The translations under genes and the position numbers were made by a program. The notes beneath the pieces are model-generated. The model searched no databases and was not told the origin of the DNA. It saw nothing but the letters and a program-made list of their open reading frames with translations. DNA of 64,000 nt from Phocoena phocoena (lineage: Eukaryota > Chordata > Mammalia > Artiodactyla > Phocoenidae): the NCBI RefSeq assembly GCF_963924675.1, contig NW_027077454.1, forward strand, positions 62,001 through 126,000. Direction: 5' to 3'. Below, in pieces: positions 1 through 10,046 of the stretch; the stretch's first letter is position 1; each line of letters begins with the position of its first letter.

Positions 1-602
1 GGTCCCAACTCTCCAGGTTCAAGGCATTCTTCCTCCAGCTAAAACATGCATGGGAAACCCAGAGTATCGTCCACCGTGTGATTGGGAAACAATTTAAAAT
101 GCATCTCAGTTTTCGTATCCTGGTCCTCGGGTTCACCATTCCAGATGCTTTACTAACACTCTCCCCGCTTGGAGAGTCAGTGCCTTTAACCTCCTCTTTG
201 GCACAGCTTGCAATTTCTGTGCAAGATGAACAGGAATAGGGAGAACTAATGAGAGACTAGCTGTAGGTGTCTGCACGGGCAAATGTAACGCTCATTGCCG
301 ACCAGGAAGAGGAATTAAACAAAGGCTCAGTGTGCCCTGCGGGAAACAGATTAGGGCCTGAAGCAATCCTGCGGTTTTGTGCCACGCTCACAAGAAAGCG
401 AGTTGAAGAAAGGAGCTCAGGGGCACTGTACTTCACAAACCTGCAGAGTTATATATGACAGCTATCATCCAAAAGTATACTGAAGTAAGCCTGCGAAGGG
501 GACTTGAAAGCGGGGCAGAATTTCAGGAAAACGATTGCAGGGGGTAGACTGGAAATGCCCTGAAAGCATAGGAAAAGAGGCACAACGTCGACAATGATGC
601 AC
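1..602 (+). repeat. Partial 1,747-bp satellite unit (window edge)
   Basis: 3' part of a unit up to the base before the palindrome, aligning with 1,748-2,349 base for base apart from scattered substitutions. This segment has no recognised transposon origin. It contains a 63-codon open frame seen in many units, which I do not regard as a gene. Confidence 0.9.
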
Positions 603-674
603 TTGGCCAAAAAGGGCGTATGCGTTTTTTCCTGAATATATTCAGGAAAAAAAGCATATGCCCTTTTTGGCCAA
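603..674. repeat. 72-bp palindrome, two arm mismatches
   Basis: Inverted repeat with no spacer, centred on GAATATATTC. The right arm has two changes against the perfect form (AAAAAAAGCATATG instead of AAAAAACGCATACG). Outer bases TTGGCCAAAAAG resemble mariner terminal repeats. Confidence 0.95.
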
Positions 675-767
675 CCAAGCAAGCCTGTAAAGGAAGTCTG
701 CACTACAATGAAGTCTCACTGCCCCCCGGGCAAAAGGGCCATCTGAAAAAAGTGTAAAATCCTGAAA

Positions 768-1440
768 GGTAGGACAGGATATGGAGAACAGGGAGCCTTG
801 TTATGCTGATTGGCAGGATGTAAATTGCCAGCAGCCACCCTGGAGAAGTGTATGGTGTTTCCTGAAACACGTAAGAAACAAAGCAACACAGCCTATGTCA
901 CTTCCACTTATGGTCCTATAGCTTACGGAAATTAAAATCAAAAACAGACAGCCACCCCAATATTTGGGACGGCTGTGTTCACAAGAAGCTCGTCTACAGT
1001 ATCAGGTAAATATCCCAGAAAGCAAAAAATGGATAAAGAAGTTGTGGCACGTACGTACAATGCAATATCACTCAGCAATGAAATCTGTGTCATCAGGCCC
1101 CTAGCGGCATAGTGAGTGGATGCAGGTACGGTGATTCTACGTGAACTACATCAAACAGAAAAAGAAACATCATAAGATATCACTAATACACGGAATGTAA
1201 ACTTGACTACACATGAACTGAATTACAAAACAGAACAGGGTCTCAAATTTAGAAAACCAACTAGTGCTTGCTTATGGGGAAAGGTGCGTTGGGGTGCTGC
1301 ATAAAACCAGAGACTGAAATTAGCACAGATAACTTTCCATAAGCCAAATATGTAATAGACAAGACCTACTCCTTGCTCAACGAAATGGACCCAACACCAC
1401 ATATTTAACGCCTAGGAATATACCTGATTAGGAAGAATCT
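768..1440 (+). mobile_element. Ancient L1 fragment incorporated in the satellite unit
   Basis: Within unit A1, and at the same place in every other unit, this stretch runs colinear with the 3' end of L1 ORF2 and its 3' UTR. There is a GGAGAACAGGGAGCC block followed by ATGTAAATTGCCAGCAGCC, then AATGGATAAAGAAGTTGTGG with an ACAATGCAATATCACTCAGC counterpart of the usual L1 motif, then CATAAGATATCACTAATAC and a 3' UTR-like tail ending near the GACCTACTCCTTGCTC motif. Divergence from young L1 is high, so limits are approximate. It implies that the satellite founder arose in DNA already carrying an old L1. Confidence 0.65.
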
Positions 1441-2349
1441 TAAAACCCATGGATATATATGTCTCCGTAAGAGAATCAAGCGTGTGTACAGCGGCCGAAA
1501 CGCAGTAGTGAAAATCCGATAAATCCCATTATCAAAATAAATTTCGAAAACAAAACAGAAAGACAGTGAAATAGAGAGCAATGCTTAAATAATTCACTCA
1601 GGGCATGTGATGCAACCGGGATTTAACACATCTACACCCAGAGCTGGTTGAGACATAAGGCTGGATACTTCAGGCTGATAGCATTGGTGAGTTTCGGTGA
1701 GCAAATGCAGACCCTTTGAAGTCATACTGCATGGTACCCATTCCATGGGTCCCAACTCTCCAGGTTCAAGGGATTCTTCCTCCAACTAAAACATGCATGG
1801 GAAACCCAGAGTATGGTCCACCGTGTGATTGGGAAACGATTTAAAATGCATCTCAGTTTTCGTATCCTGGTCCTCGGGTTCACCATTCCAGATGCTTTAC
1901 TAACACTCTCCCCGCTTGGAGAGTCAGTGCCTTTAACCTCCTGTTTGGCACAGCTTGCAATTTCTGTGCAAGATGAACAGGAATAGGGAGAACCAATGAG
2001 AGACTAGCTGTAGGTGTCTGCACGGGCAAATGTAACGCTCATTTCCCACCAGGAAGAGGAATTATCCAAAGGATCACTGTGCCCTGCCGGAAACAGATTA
2101 GGGCCTGAAGCAATCCTGCGGTTTTGTGCCCAGCTCACAAGAAAGCGAGTTGAAGAAAGGAGCTCAGGGGCACTGTACTTCACAAACCTGCAGAGTTATA
2201 AATGACAGCTATCCTCCAAAAATATATTGAAGTAAGCCTGCGAAGGGGACTTGAAAGCGGGGCAGAGTTTCAGGAAAACCACTGCATGGGGTAGACTGGA
2301 ATTGCCCTGAAAGCATAGGAAAAGAGGCACAACGTCGACAATGATGCAC

Positions 2350-2421
2350 TTGGCCAAAAAGGGCGTATGCGTTTTTTCCTGAATATATTCAGGAAAAAAC
2401 GCATACGCCCTTTTTGGCCAA
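2350..2421. repeat. 72-bp perfect palindrome, reference form
   Basis: Two 36-base arms are exact reverse complements with no spacer. The left arm begins TTGGCCAAAAAGGGCGTATG and the centre is CCTGAATATATTCAGG. On the right it is followed by CCAAGC, giving GGCCAACCAAGC. The outer 12 bases match my recollection of mariner terminal repeats common in cetartiodactyl genomes (GGTTGGCCAAAAAG...), so a mariner-derived miniature element is the likely origin (inference). It could extrude as a cruciform in DNA or form a 36-bp hairpin in RNA. Confidence 0.95.
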
Positions 2422-4096
2422 CCAAGCAAGCCTGTAAAGGAAATCTGCACTACAATGAAGTCTCACTGCCCCCCGGGCAAAAGGGCCATCTGAAAAAAGT
2501 GTAAAATCCAGAAAGGTAGGACAGGATATGGAGAACAGGGAGCCTTGTTATGCTGATTGGCAGGATGTAAATTGCCAGCAGCCACCCTGGAGAAGTGTAT
2601 GGTGTTTCCTGAAACACGTAAGAAACAAAGCAACACAGCCTATGGCACTTCCACTTATGGTCCTATAGCTTACGGAAATTAAAATCAAAAACAGGCAGCC
2701 ACCCCAATATTTGGGATGGCTGTGTTCACAAGAAGCTCGTCTACAGTATCAGGTAAATATCCCAGAAAGCAAAAAATGGATAAAGAAATTGTGGCACGTA
2801 CGTACAATGCAATATCACTCAGCAATGAAATCTGTGTCATCAGGCCCTTAGCGGCATAGTGAGTGGATGCAGGTACGGTGATTCTACGTGAACTACGTCA
2901 CACAGAAAAAGAAACATCATAAGATATCACTAATACACGGAATGTAAACTTGACTACACATGAACTGAATTACAAAAAAGAACAGGGTCTCAAATTTAGA
3001 AAACCAACTAGTGCTTGCTTATGGGGAAAGGAGGCTTGGGGTGCTGCATAAAACCAGAGGCTGAAATTAGCACAGATAACTTTCCATAAGCCAAATATGT
3101 AATAGACAAGACTTACTCCTTGCTCAACGAAATGGACCCAACACCACATATTCAACGCCTAGGAATATACCTGACTAGGAAGAATCTTAAAACCCATGGA
3201 TATATATGTCTCCGTAAGAGAATCAAGCGTGTGTACAGCGGCCGAAACGCAGCAGTGAAAATCCGATAAATCCCATTATCAAAATAAATTTCGAAAACAA
3301 AACAGAAAGACAGTGAAATAGAGAGCAATTCTTAAATAATTCACTCAGGGCATGTCATGCAACCGGGATTGATCACATCTACACCCAGAGCTCGTTGAGA
3401 CATAAGGCTGGACACTTCAGGCTGATAGCATTGGTGAGTCTCGGTGAGCAAATGCAGACCCTTTGAAGTCATACTGCATGGTACCCATTCCATGGGTCCC
3501 AACTCTCCAGGTTCAAGGCATTCTACCTCCAGCTAAAACATGCATGGGAAACCCAGAGTATCGTCCACCGTGTGATTGGGAAACAATTTAAAATGCATCT
3601 CAGTTTTCGTATCCTGGTCCTCGGGTTCACCATTCCAGATGCTTTACTAACACTCTCCCCGCTTGGAGAGTCAGTGCCTTTAACCTCCTCTTTGGCACAG
3701 CTTGCAATTTCTGTGCAAGATGAACAGGAATAGGGAGAACCAATGAGAGACTAGCTGTAGGTGTCTGCACGGGCAAATGTAACGCTCATTGCCCACCAGG
3801 AAGAGGAATTAAACAAAGGCTCAGTGTGCCCTGCGGGAAACAGATTAGGGCCTGAAGCAATCCTGCGGTTTTGTGCCAAGCTCACAAGAAAGCGAGTTGA
3901 AGAAAGGAGCTCAGGGGCACTGTACTTCACAAACCTGCAGAGTTATATATGACAGCTATCATCCAAAAGTATATTGAAGTAAGCCTGTGAAGGGGACTTG
4001 AAAGCGGGGCAGAATTTCAGGAAAACGATTGCAGGGGGTAGACTGGAAATGCCCTGAAAGCATAGGAAAAGAGGCACAACGTCGACAATGATGCAC
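2350..4096 (+). repeat. 1,747-bp satellite unit A2
   Basis: Complete unit. It carries the variant ACTGCATGGGGT just upstream of its palindrome, shared with the units whose palindromes start at 32,225 and 35,722 in array B. The palindrome is perfect. Layout is as in A1. Confidence 0.9.
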
Positions 4097-4168
4097 TTGG
4101 CCAAAAAGGGCGTATGCGTTTTTTCCTGAATATATTCAGGAAAAAAAGCATATGCCCTTTTTGGCCAA
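4097..4168. repeat. 72-bp palindrome, two arm mismatches
   Basis: Same two right-arm changes as the copy at 603. Confidence 0.95.
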
Positions 4169-5842
4169 CCAAGCAAGCCTGTAAAGGTAGTCTGCACTAC
4201 AATGAAGTCTCACTGCCCCCCGGGCAAAAGGGCCATCTGAAAAAAGTGTAAAATCCTGAAAGGTAGGACAGGATATGGAGAACAGGGAGCCTTGTTATGC
4301 TGATTGGCAGGATGTAAATTGCCAGCAGCCACCCTGGAGAAGTGTATGGTGTTTCCTGAAACACGTAAGAAACAAAGCAACACAGCCTATGTCACTTCCA
4401 CTTATGGTCCTATAGCTTACGGAAATTAAAATCAAAAACAGACAGCCACCCCAATATTTGGGACGGCTGTGTTCACAAGAAGCTCGTCTACAGTATCAGG
4501 TAAATATCCCAGAAAGCAAAAAATGGATAAAGAAGTTGTGGCACGTACGTGCAATGCAATATCCCTCAGCAATCAAATCTGTGTCATCAGGCCCCTAGCG
4601 GCATAGTGAGTGGATGCAGGTACGGTGATTCTACGTGAACTACATCAAACAGAAAAAGAAACATCATAAGATATCACTAATACACGGAATGTAAACTTGA
4701 CTACACATGAACTGAATTACAAAACAGAACAGGGTCTCAAATTTAGAAAACCAACTAGTGCTTGCTTATGGGGAAAGGTGCGTTGGGGTGCTGCATAAAA
4801 CCAGAGACTGAAATTAGCACAGATAACTTTCCATAAGCCAAATATGTAATAGACAAGACCTACTCCTTGCTCAACGAAATGGACCCAACACCACATATTC
4901 AACGCCTAGGAATATACCTGATTAGGAAGAATCTTAAAACCCATGGATATATATGTCTCCGTAAGAGAATCAAGCGTGTGTACAGCGGCCGAAACGCAGT
5001 AGTGAAAATCCGATAAATCCCATTATCAAAATAAATTTCGAAAACAAAACAGAAAGACAGTGAAATAGAGAGCAATTCTTAAATAATTCACTCAGGGCAT
5101 GTGATGCAACCTGGATTTAACACATCTACACCCAGAGCTGGTTGAGACATAAGGCTGGATACTTCAGGCTGATAGCATTGGTGAGTTTCGGTGAGCAAAT
5201 GCAGACCCTTTGAAGTCATACTGCATGGTACCCATTCCATGGGTCCCAACTCTCCAGGTTCAAGGGATTCTTCCTCCAGCTAAAACATGCATGGGAAACC
5301 CAGAGTATCTTCCACCGTGTGATTGGGAAACGATTTAAAATGCATCTCAGTTTTCGTATCCTGGTCCTCGGGTTCAACATTCCAGATGCTTTACTAACAC
5401 TCTCCCCGCTTGGAGAGTCAGTGCCTTTAACCTCCTCTTTGGCACAGCTTGCAATTTCTGTGCAAGATGAACAGGAATAGGGAGAACCAATGAGAGACTA
5501 GCTGTAGGTGTCTGCACGGGCAAAAGTAACGCTCATTGCCCACCAGGAAGGGGAAATAAACAAAGGCTCAGTGTGCCCTGCTGGAAACAGATTAGGGCCT
5601 GAAAAAATCCTGCGGTTTTGTGCCCAGCTCACAAGAAAGCGAGGTGAAGAAAGGAGCTCAGGGGCACTGTAATTCACAAACCTACAGAGTTATAAATGAC
5701 AGCTATCTTCCAAAAGTATATTGAAGTAAGCCTGCGAAGGGGACTTGAAAGCGGGCAGAATTTCAGGAAAAAGATTGCAGGGTGTAGACTGGAATTGCCC
5801 TGAAAGCATAGGAATAGAAGCAGAACGTCGACAATGATGCAC
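4097..5842 (+). repeat. Satellite unit A3 (1,746 bp)
   Basis: Complete unit, near-identical in private variants to A1 (palindrome arm changes and the GGAAATGCC variant). This suggests a two-unit duplication step of about 3,494 bp. Confidence 0.9.
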
Positions 5843-5914
5843 TTGGCCAAAAAGGGCGTATGCGTTTTTTCCTGAATATATTCAGGAAAAAACGCATACG
5901 CCCTTTTTGGCCAA
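5843..5914. repeat. 72-bp perfect palindrome
   Basis: Arms fully complementary, identical to the reference form. Confidence 0.95.
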
Positions 5915-7589
5915 CCAAGCAAGCCTGTAAAGGAACTCTGCACTACAATGAAGTCTCCCTGCCCCTCGGGCAAGAGGGCCATCTGAAAAAAGTTTAAAAT
6001 CCAGGAAGGTAGGACAGGATATGGAGAACAGGGAGCCTTGTTATGCTGATTGGCAGGATGTAAATTGCCAGCAGCCACCCTGGAGAAGTGTATGGTGTTT
6101 CCTGAAACACATAAGAAACAGAGCAACACAGCCTATGGCACTTCCACTTATGGTCCTATAGCTTACGGAAATTAAAATCAAAAACAGACAGCCACCCCAA
6201 TATTTGGGACGGCTGTGTTCACAAGAAGCTCGTCTACAGTATCAGGTAAATATCCCAGAAAGCAAAAAATGGATAAAGAAGTTGTGGCACGTACGTACAA
6301 TGCAATATCACTCAGCAATGAAATCTGTGTCATCAGGCCCGTAGCGGCATAGTGAGTGGATGCAGGTACGGTGATTCTACGTGAACTACGTCACACAGAA
6401 AAAGAAACATCATAAGATATCACTAATACACGGAATGTAAACTTGACTACACATGAACTGAATTACAAAACAGAACAGGGTCTCAAATTTAGAAAATCAA
6501 CTAGTGCTTGCTTATGGGGAAAGGGGCCTTGGGGTGCTGCATAAAACCAGAGACTGAAATTAGCACAGATAACATTCCATAAGCCAAATATGTAATAGAC
6601 AAGACCTACTCCTTGCTCAACGAAATGGACCCAACACCACATATTCAACGCCTAGGAATATACCTGACTAGGAAGAATCTTAAAACCCATGGATATATAT
6701 GTCTCCGTAAGAGAATCAAGCGTGTGTACAGCGGCCGAAACGCAGCAGTGAAAATCCGATAAATCCCATTATCAAAATAAATTTCGAAAACAAAACACAA
6801 AGACAGTGAAATAGAGAGCAATTCTTAAATAATTCACTCAGGGCATGTGATGCAACCGGGATTGACCACATCTACACCCAGAGCTGGTTGAGACATAAGG
6901 CTGGACACTTCAGGCTGATAGCATTGGTGAGTTTCGGTGAGCAAATGCAGACCCTTTGAAGTCATACTGCATGGTACCCATTCCATGGGTCCAAACTCTC
7001 CAGGTTCAAGGGATTCTTCCTCCAGCTAAAACATGCATGGGAAACCCAGAGTATGGTCCACCGTGTGATTGGGAAACGATTTAAAATGCATCTCAGTTTT
7101 CGTATCCTGGTCCTCGGGTTCACCATTCCAGATGCTTTACTAACACTCTCCCCGCTTGGAGAGTCAGTGCCTTTAACCTCCTCTTTGGCACAGCTTGCAA
7201 TTTCTGTGCAAGATGAACAGGAATAGGGAGAACCAATGAGAGACTACCTGTAGGTGTCTGCACGGGCAAATGTAACGCTCATTGCCCACCAGGAAGAGGA
7301 ATTAAACAAAGGCTCAGTGTGCCCTGCTGGAAACAGATTAGGGCCTGAAGCAATCCTGCGGTTTTCTGCCCAGCTCACAAGAAAGCCAGTTGAAGAAAGG
7401 AGCTCAGGGGCACTGTAATTCACAAACCTGCAGAGTTATAAATAACAGCTATCCTCCAAAAATATATTGAAGTAAGCCTGCGAAGGGGACTGGAAAGCGG
7501 GGCAGAATTTCAGGAAAACGATTGCAGGGGGTAGACAGGAATTGCCTTGAAAGCATAGGAAAAGAGACAGAACGTTGACAATGATGCCC
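5843..7589 (+). repeat. 1,747-bp satellite unit A4
   Basis: Complete unit. It carries private variants (GGGCAAGAGGG after the palindrome, AGAAAATCAACTAG, AAAGGGGCCTTGG, AACATTCCATAAG) that recur together in the unit beginning at 33,975, about 28.1 kb away. Confidence 0.9.
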
Positions 7590-7661
7590 TTGGCCAAAAA
7601 GTGCGTATGCGTTTTTTCCTGAATATATTCAGGAAAAAACGCATACGCACTTTTTGGCCAA
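7590..7661. repeat. 72-bp perfect palindrome with matched arm changes
   Basis: Left arm has AAAAAGTGCG where the reference has AAAAAGGGCG, and the right arm has the complementary CGCACTTTTT. Symmetry is therefore intact despite the change. Confidence 0.95.
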
Positions 7662-9016
7662 CCAAGCAAGCCTGTAAAGAAATCTGCACTACAATGAAGT
7701 CTCACTGCCCCCCGGGCAAAAGGCCCATCTGAAAAAAGTGTAAAATCCAAAAAGGTAGGACAGGATATGGAGAACAGTGAGCCTTGTTATGCCGATTGGC
7801 AGGATGTAAATTGCCAACAGCCAACCTGGAGAAGTGTATGGTGTTTCCTGAAACACGTAAGAAATAAAGCAACACAGCCTATGGCACTTCCACTTATGGT
7901 CCTACAGCTTAGGGAAATTAAAATCAAAAACACCCAGCCACCTCAAAGTTTGGGACCTCTCTGTTCACAAGAACCTCGTTTACAGTACCAGGTAAATATC
8001 TCAGAGAGCAAACAATGGATAAAGAAGTTGTGGTACGTACGTACAATGGAATATCACTCAGCAATGAAATCTGTGTCATCAGGCCCGTAGTGGCATAGTG
8101 AGTGGATACAGGTATGGTGATTCTACGTGAAATAAGTCACACATAAAAAGAAACATCATAAAATATCACTAATACACAGTATGTAAACTTGACTACACAT
8201 GAACTAAATTACAAAACAGAACAGTCTCAAATTTAGAAAACCAACTTGTGCTTTCTTATGGAGAAAGGTGCGTTGGAGTGCTGCATAAAACCAGAGACTG
8301 AAATTAGCACAGACACTGTTCCATAAGCCAAATATGTAATAGACAAGACCTACTCCTTGCTCAACGAAATGGACTCAACACCACATATTCAACGCCTAGG
8401 AATATACCTGACTAGGAAGAATCTTAAAACCCGTGGATATTTATGTCTCCGTAAGAGAATCAAGAGTGTGTACAGCGGCATTAACGCAGCAGTGAAAATC
8501 CGATAAATCCCAGTGTCAAAAAAAAATTTCAAAAACAAAACACAATGACAGTGAAATAGAGAGCAATTCTTAAATAACTCACACAAGGCATGTGATGCAA
8601 CCTGGTTTACCACATCTACACCCAGAGCTGGGTGAGAGATAAGGCTTGACCCTTTGGGCTGATAGCATTGGTGAGGTTCAGTGAGCAAATGCAGACCCTT
8701 TGATGTCATACTGCCTGGTACCCATTCCATGGTTCCCAACTCTCCAGGTTCAAGGGATTCTTCCTTCTGCTAAAATTTGCATGGGAAACCCACAGTATGC
8801 TCCACCGTGTGACTGGGAAACCTTTTTACATGCATGTCTGTTTTCGTCCCCTGGTACTCAGGTTCACCATTCCAGACCCTTTTCTTACACTCTCCCCATT
8901 TGGAGAGTCAGTGCCTTTAACCTCCTGTTTGGCACTGTTTGCAATTTCTGCGCAAGATGAACAGGAATAAGGAGAACCAATGGGAGACTATCTGTAGGTG
9001 TGTGCACGGGCAAATA

Positions 9017-9685
9017 TTTTATTTAACATCTTTATTGGGGTATAATTGCTTTACAATGGTGTGTTAGTTTTTGCTTTATAACAAAGTGAATCAGCTATAC
9101 ATATACATATGCTCCCTGTGTCTTCCCTCTTGTGTCTCCCTCCCTCCCTCTCTCCCCCTTCCACCCCTCCAGGCTGTCCCAACGCCCCGAGCTAATATCC
9201 CTGTGCCTTGCGGCTGCTTCCCCCTTGCTATCTACCTTACTACATTTGTTAGTGTGTATATGTCCATGACTCTCTCTCGCCCTGTCAAAACTCACCATTC
9301 CCCCTCCCCATATCCTCAATTCCGTTCTCCAGTAGGTCTGCGCCTCTATTCCTGTCTTATCCCTAGGTTCTTCATGACATTTTTTTCCTTTAAATTCCAT
9401 ATATATGTGTTAGCATACGCTATTTGTCTTTTTCTTTCTGACTTACTTCACTCTGTATGACAGACTCTAGGTCTATCCATCTCATTACAAATAACTCAGT
9501 TTCATTTCTTTTTAAGGCTGAGTAATATTCCATTGTGTATATGTGCCACATCTTCTTTATCCATTCGTCCGATGATGGGCGCTTAGGTTCTTTCCATCTC
9601 CGGGCTATTGTAAATAGAGCTGCAATGAACATTTTGGTACATGACTCTTTTTGAATTTTGGTTTTCTCAGGGTATATGCCCAGTA
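9017..9685 (-). mobile_element. L1 3' end, 5'-truncated, antisense
   Basis: Reads on the minus strand as the C-terminal end of L1 ORF2 (the frame at 9,632-9,420 includes the typical segments MFIAALFTIARRWKEPK and YTMEYYSALKRNE), followed by a 3' UTR and a short A-tract, seen here as T-rich sequence at about 9,017. The plus-strand form (ATCTTTATTGGGGTATAATT, then TTACAATGGTGTGTTAGTTT) is what I associate with cetacean L1. It is flanked by an imperfect target duplication, GCACGGGCAAATATTTT at 9,004-9,020 and GCATGGGCAATTTT at 9,687-9,700, which corresponds to the intact satellite sequence GCACGGGCAAATG. It is 5'-truncated and non-functional. Confidence 0.9.
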
Positions 9686-10016
9686 TGCATGGGCAATTTT
9701 AACACTCATTTCCCAACAGGAAAAGGAATTAACCAAAGGCTCAGCATGCTGTGCTGGAACAAGATTAGGGCCTGAAGCAATCCTGCGGTTTTGTGGTCAG
9801 CTCACAAGAAAGCGAGTTGAGGAAAGGAGCTCAGGGGCACTGTCATTCACATACCTGCAGACATATAAATGACAGAAATCGTACAAAAATATATTGAATT
9901 AAGGCTGCGAAGAGGACTTGAAAGTGGGGCAGAATTGCTGGAATCCGATTTCAGGAGGTAGACGTGAATTGCTCTGAAAGCATAAGAGAAGTGGCAGAAC
10001 CTCGTCAATGAAGCAC

Positions 10017-10046
10017 TTGGCCAAAAAGGGCATATGCATTTTTTCC
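10017..10046. repeat. Half palindrome truncated at satellite junction
   Basis: Left arm only (TTGGCCAAAAAGGGCATATG to TTTTTTCC), ending near the would-be centre. The next base belongs to the 592-bp satellite. No right arm follows. Confidence 0.9.

Larger units (their letters stand above)
603..2349 (+). repeat. 1,747-bp satellite unit A1
   Basis: Complete unit counted from the palindrome. In order: the 72-bp palindrome (603-674); about 95 bp of unknown origin; a region of about 670 bp (about 768-1,440) that follows the order of an old L1 ORF2 C-terminal end and 3' UTR (matches include ATGTAAATTGCC, AATGGATAAAGAAG, CATAAGATATCACTAAT); then about 900 bp of unassigned sequence. It shares private variants with A3, for example the right palindrome arm and GGAAATGCC after the GTAGACT motif, but not with A2. 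Confidence 0.9.
7590..10016 (+). repeat. Satellite unit A5, split by an L1
   Basis: Unit continues to about 9,016, is interrupted by an antisense L1 (about 9,017-9,685), and resumes at about 9,687. Removing the L1 leaves about 1.74 kb, a normal unit. From about 7,870 onward it is near-identical to the unit starting at 37,466, marking the left edge of the large duplication. It is more diverged from ordinary units than A1-A4 (for example CTGCCTGGTACCC, TTTTTACATGCATG), as expected for an array-edge unit. Confidence 0.9.
1..10046 (+). repeat. Array A of the 1,747-bp satellite
   Basis: Head-to-tail tandem array. The same landmarks recur at 1,747-bp spacing: the 72-bp palindrome starts at 603, 2350, 4097, 5843 and 7590. 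All units lie in the same orientation. Neighbouring units differ by a few percent, mostly single-base changes, and unit length is nearly fixed (1,746 or 1,747). The array enters the window mid-unit and ends at 10,046 inside a palindrome arm, where a different satellite begins. The last unit is interrupted by an L1 at about 9,017-9,685. The size agrees with what I recall of the common cetacean satellite; that identity is inferred. No CENP-B box pattern was found in the typical unit on either strand. Confidence 0.95.

Noticed and set aside
267..458. 63-codon open frame recurring in many units (also 2,014, 3,761, 28,395)
   Set aside because: It recurs only because the DNA repeats; in several units it is broken by stops or frameshifts, and it has no known domain.
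2350..2421. Palindrome read as a bacterial-type terminator or a phage attachment site
   Set aside because: The sequence is vertebrate satellite DNA; no operon context exists.
2196..2450. 84-codon minus-strand open frame recurring in many units
   Set aside because: It runs through the palindrome and is disrupted by indels in some units. No homology was recognised.
2970..3155. 61-codon minus-strand open frame recurring in many units
   Set aside because: It is antisense to the L1-derived part of the satellite and explained by it.
9071..9460. 129-codon plus-strand frame, identical at 38,946
   Set aside because: It is antisense to the L1 3' UTR; its identity reflects the duplication.
1..10046. 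CENP-B box as sign of a centromeric role
   Set aside because: I checked every TTCG and CCCG context in the typical unit against the essential CENP-B pattern and found none. A centromeric location is neither supported nor excluded.
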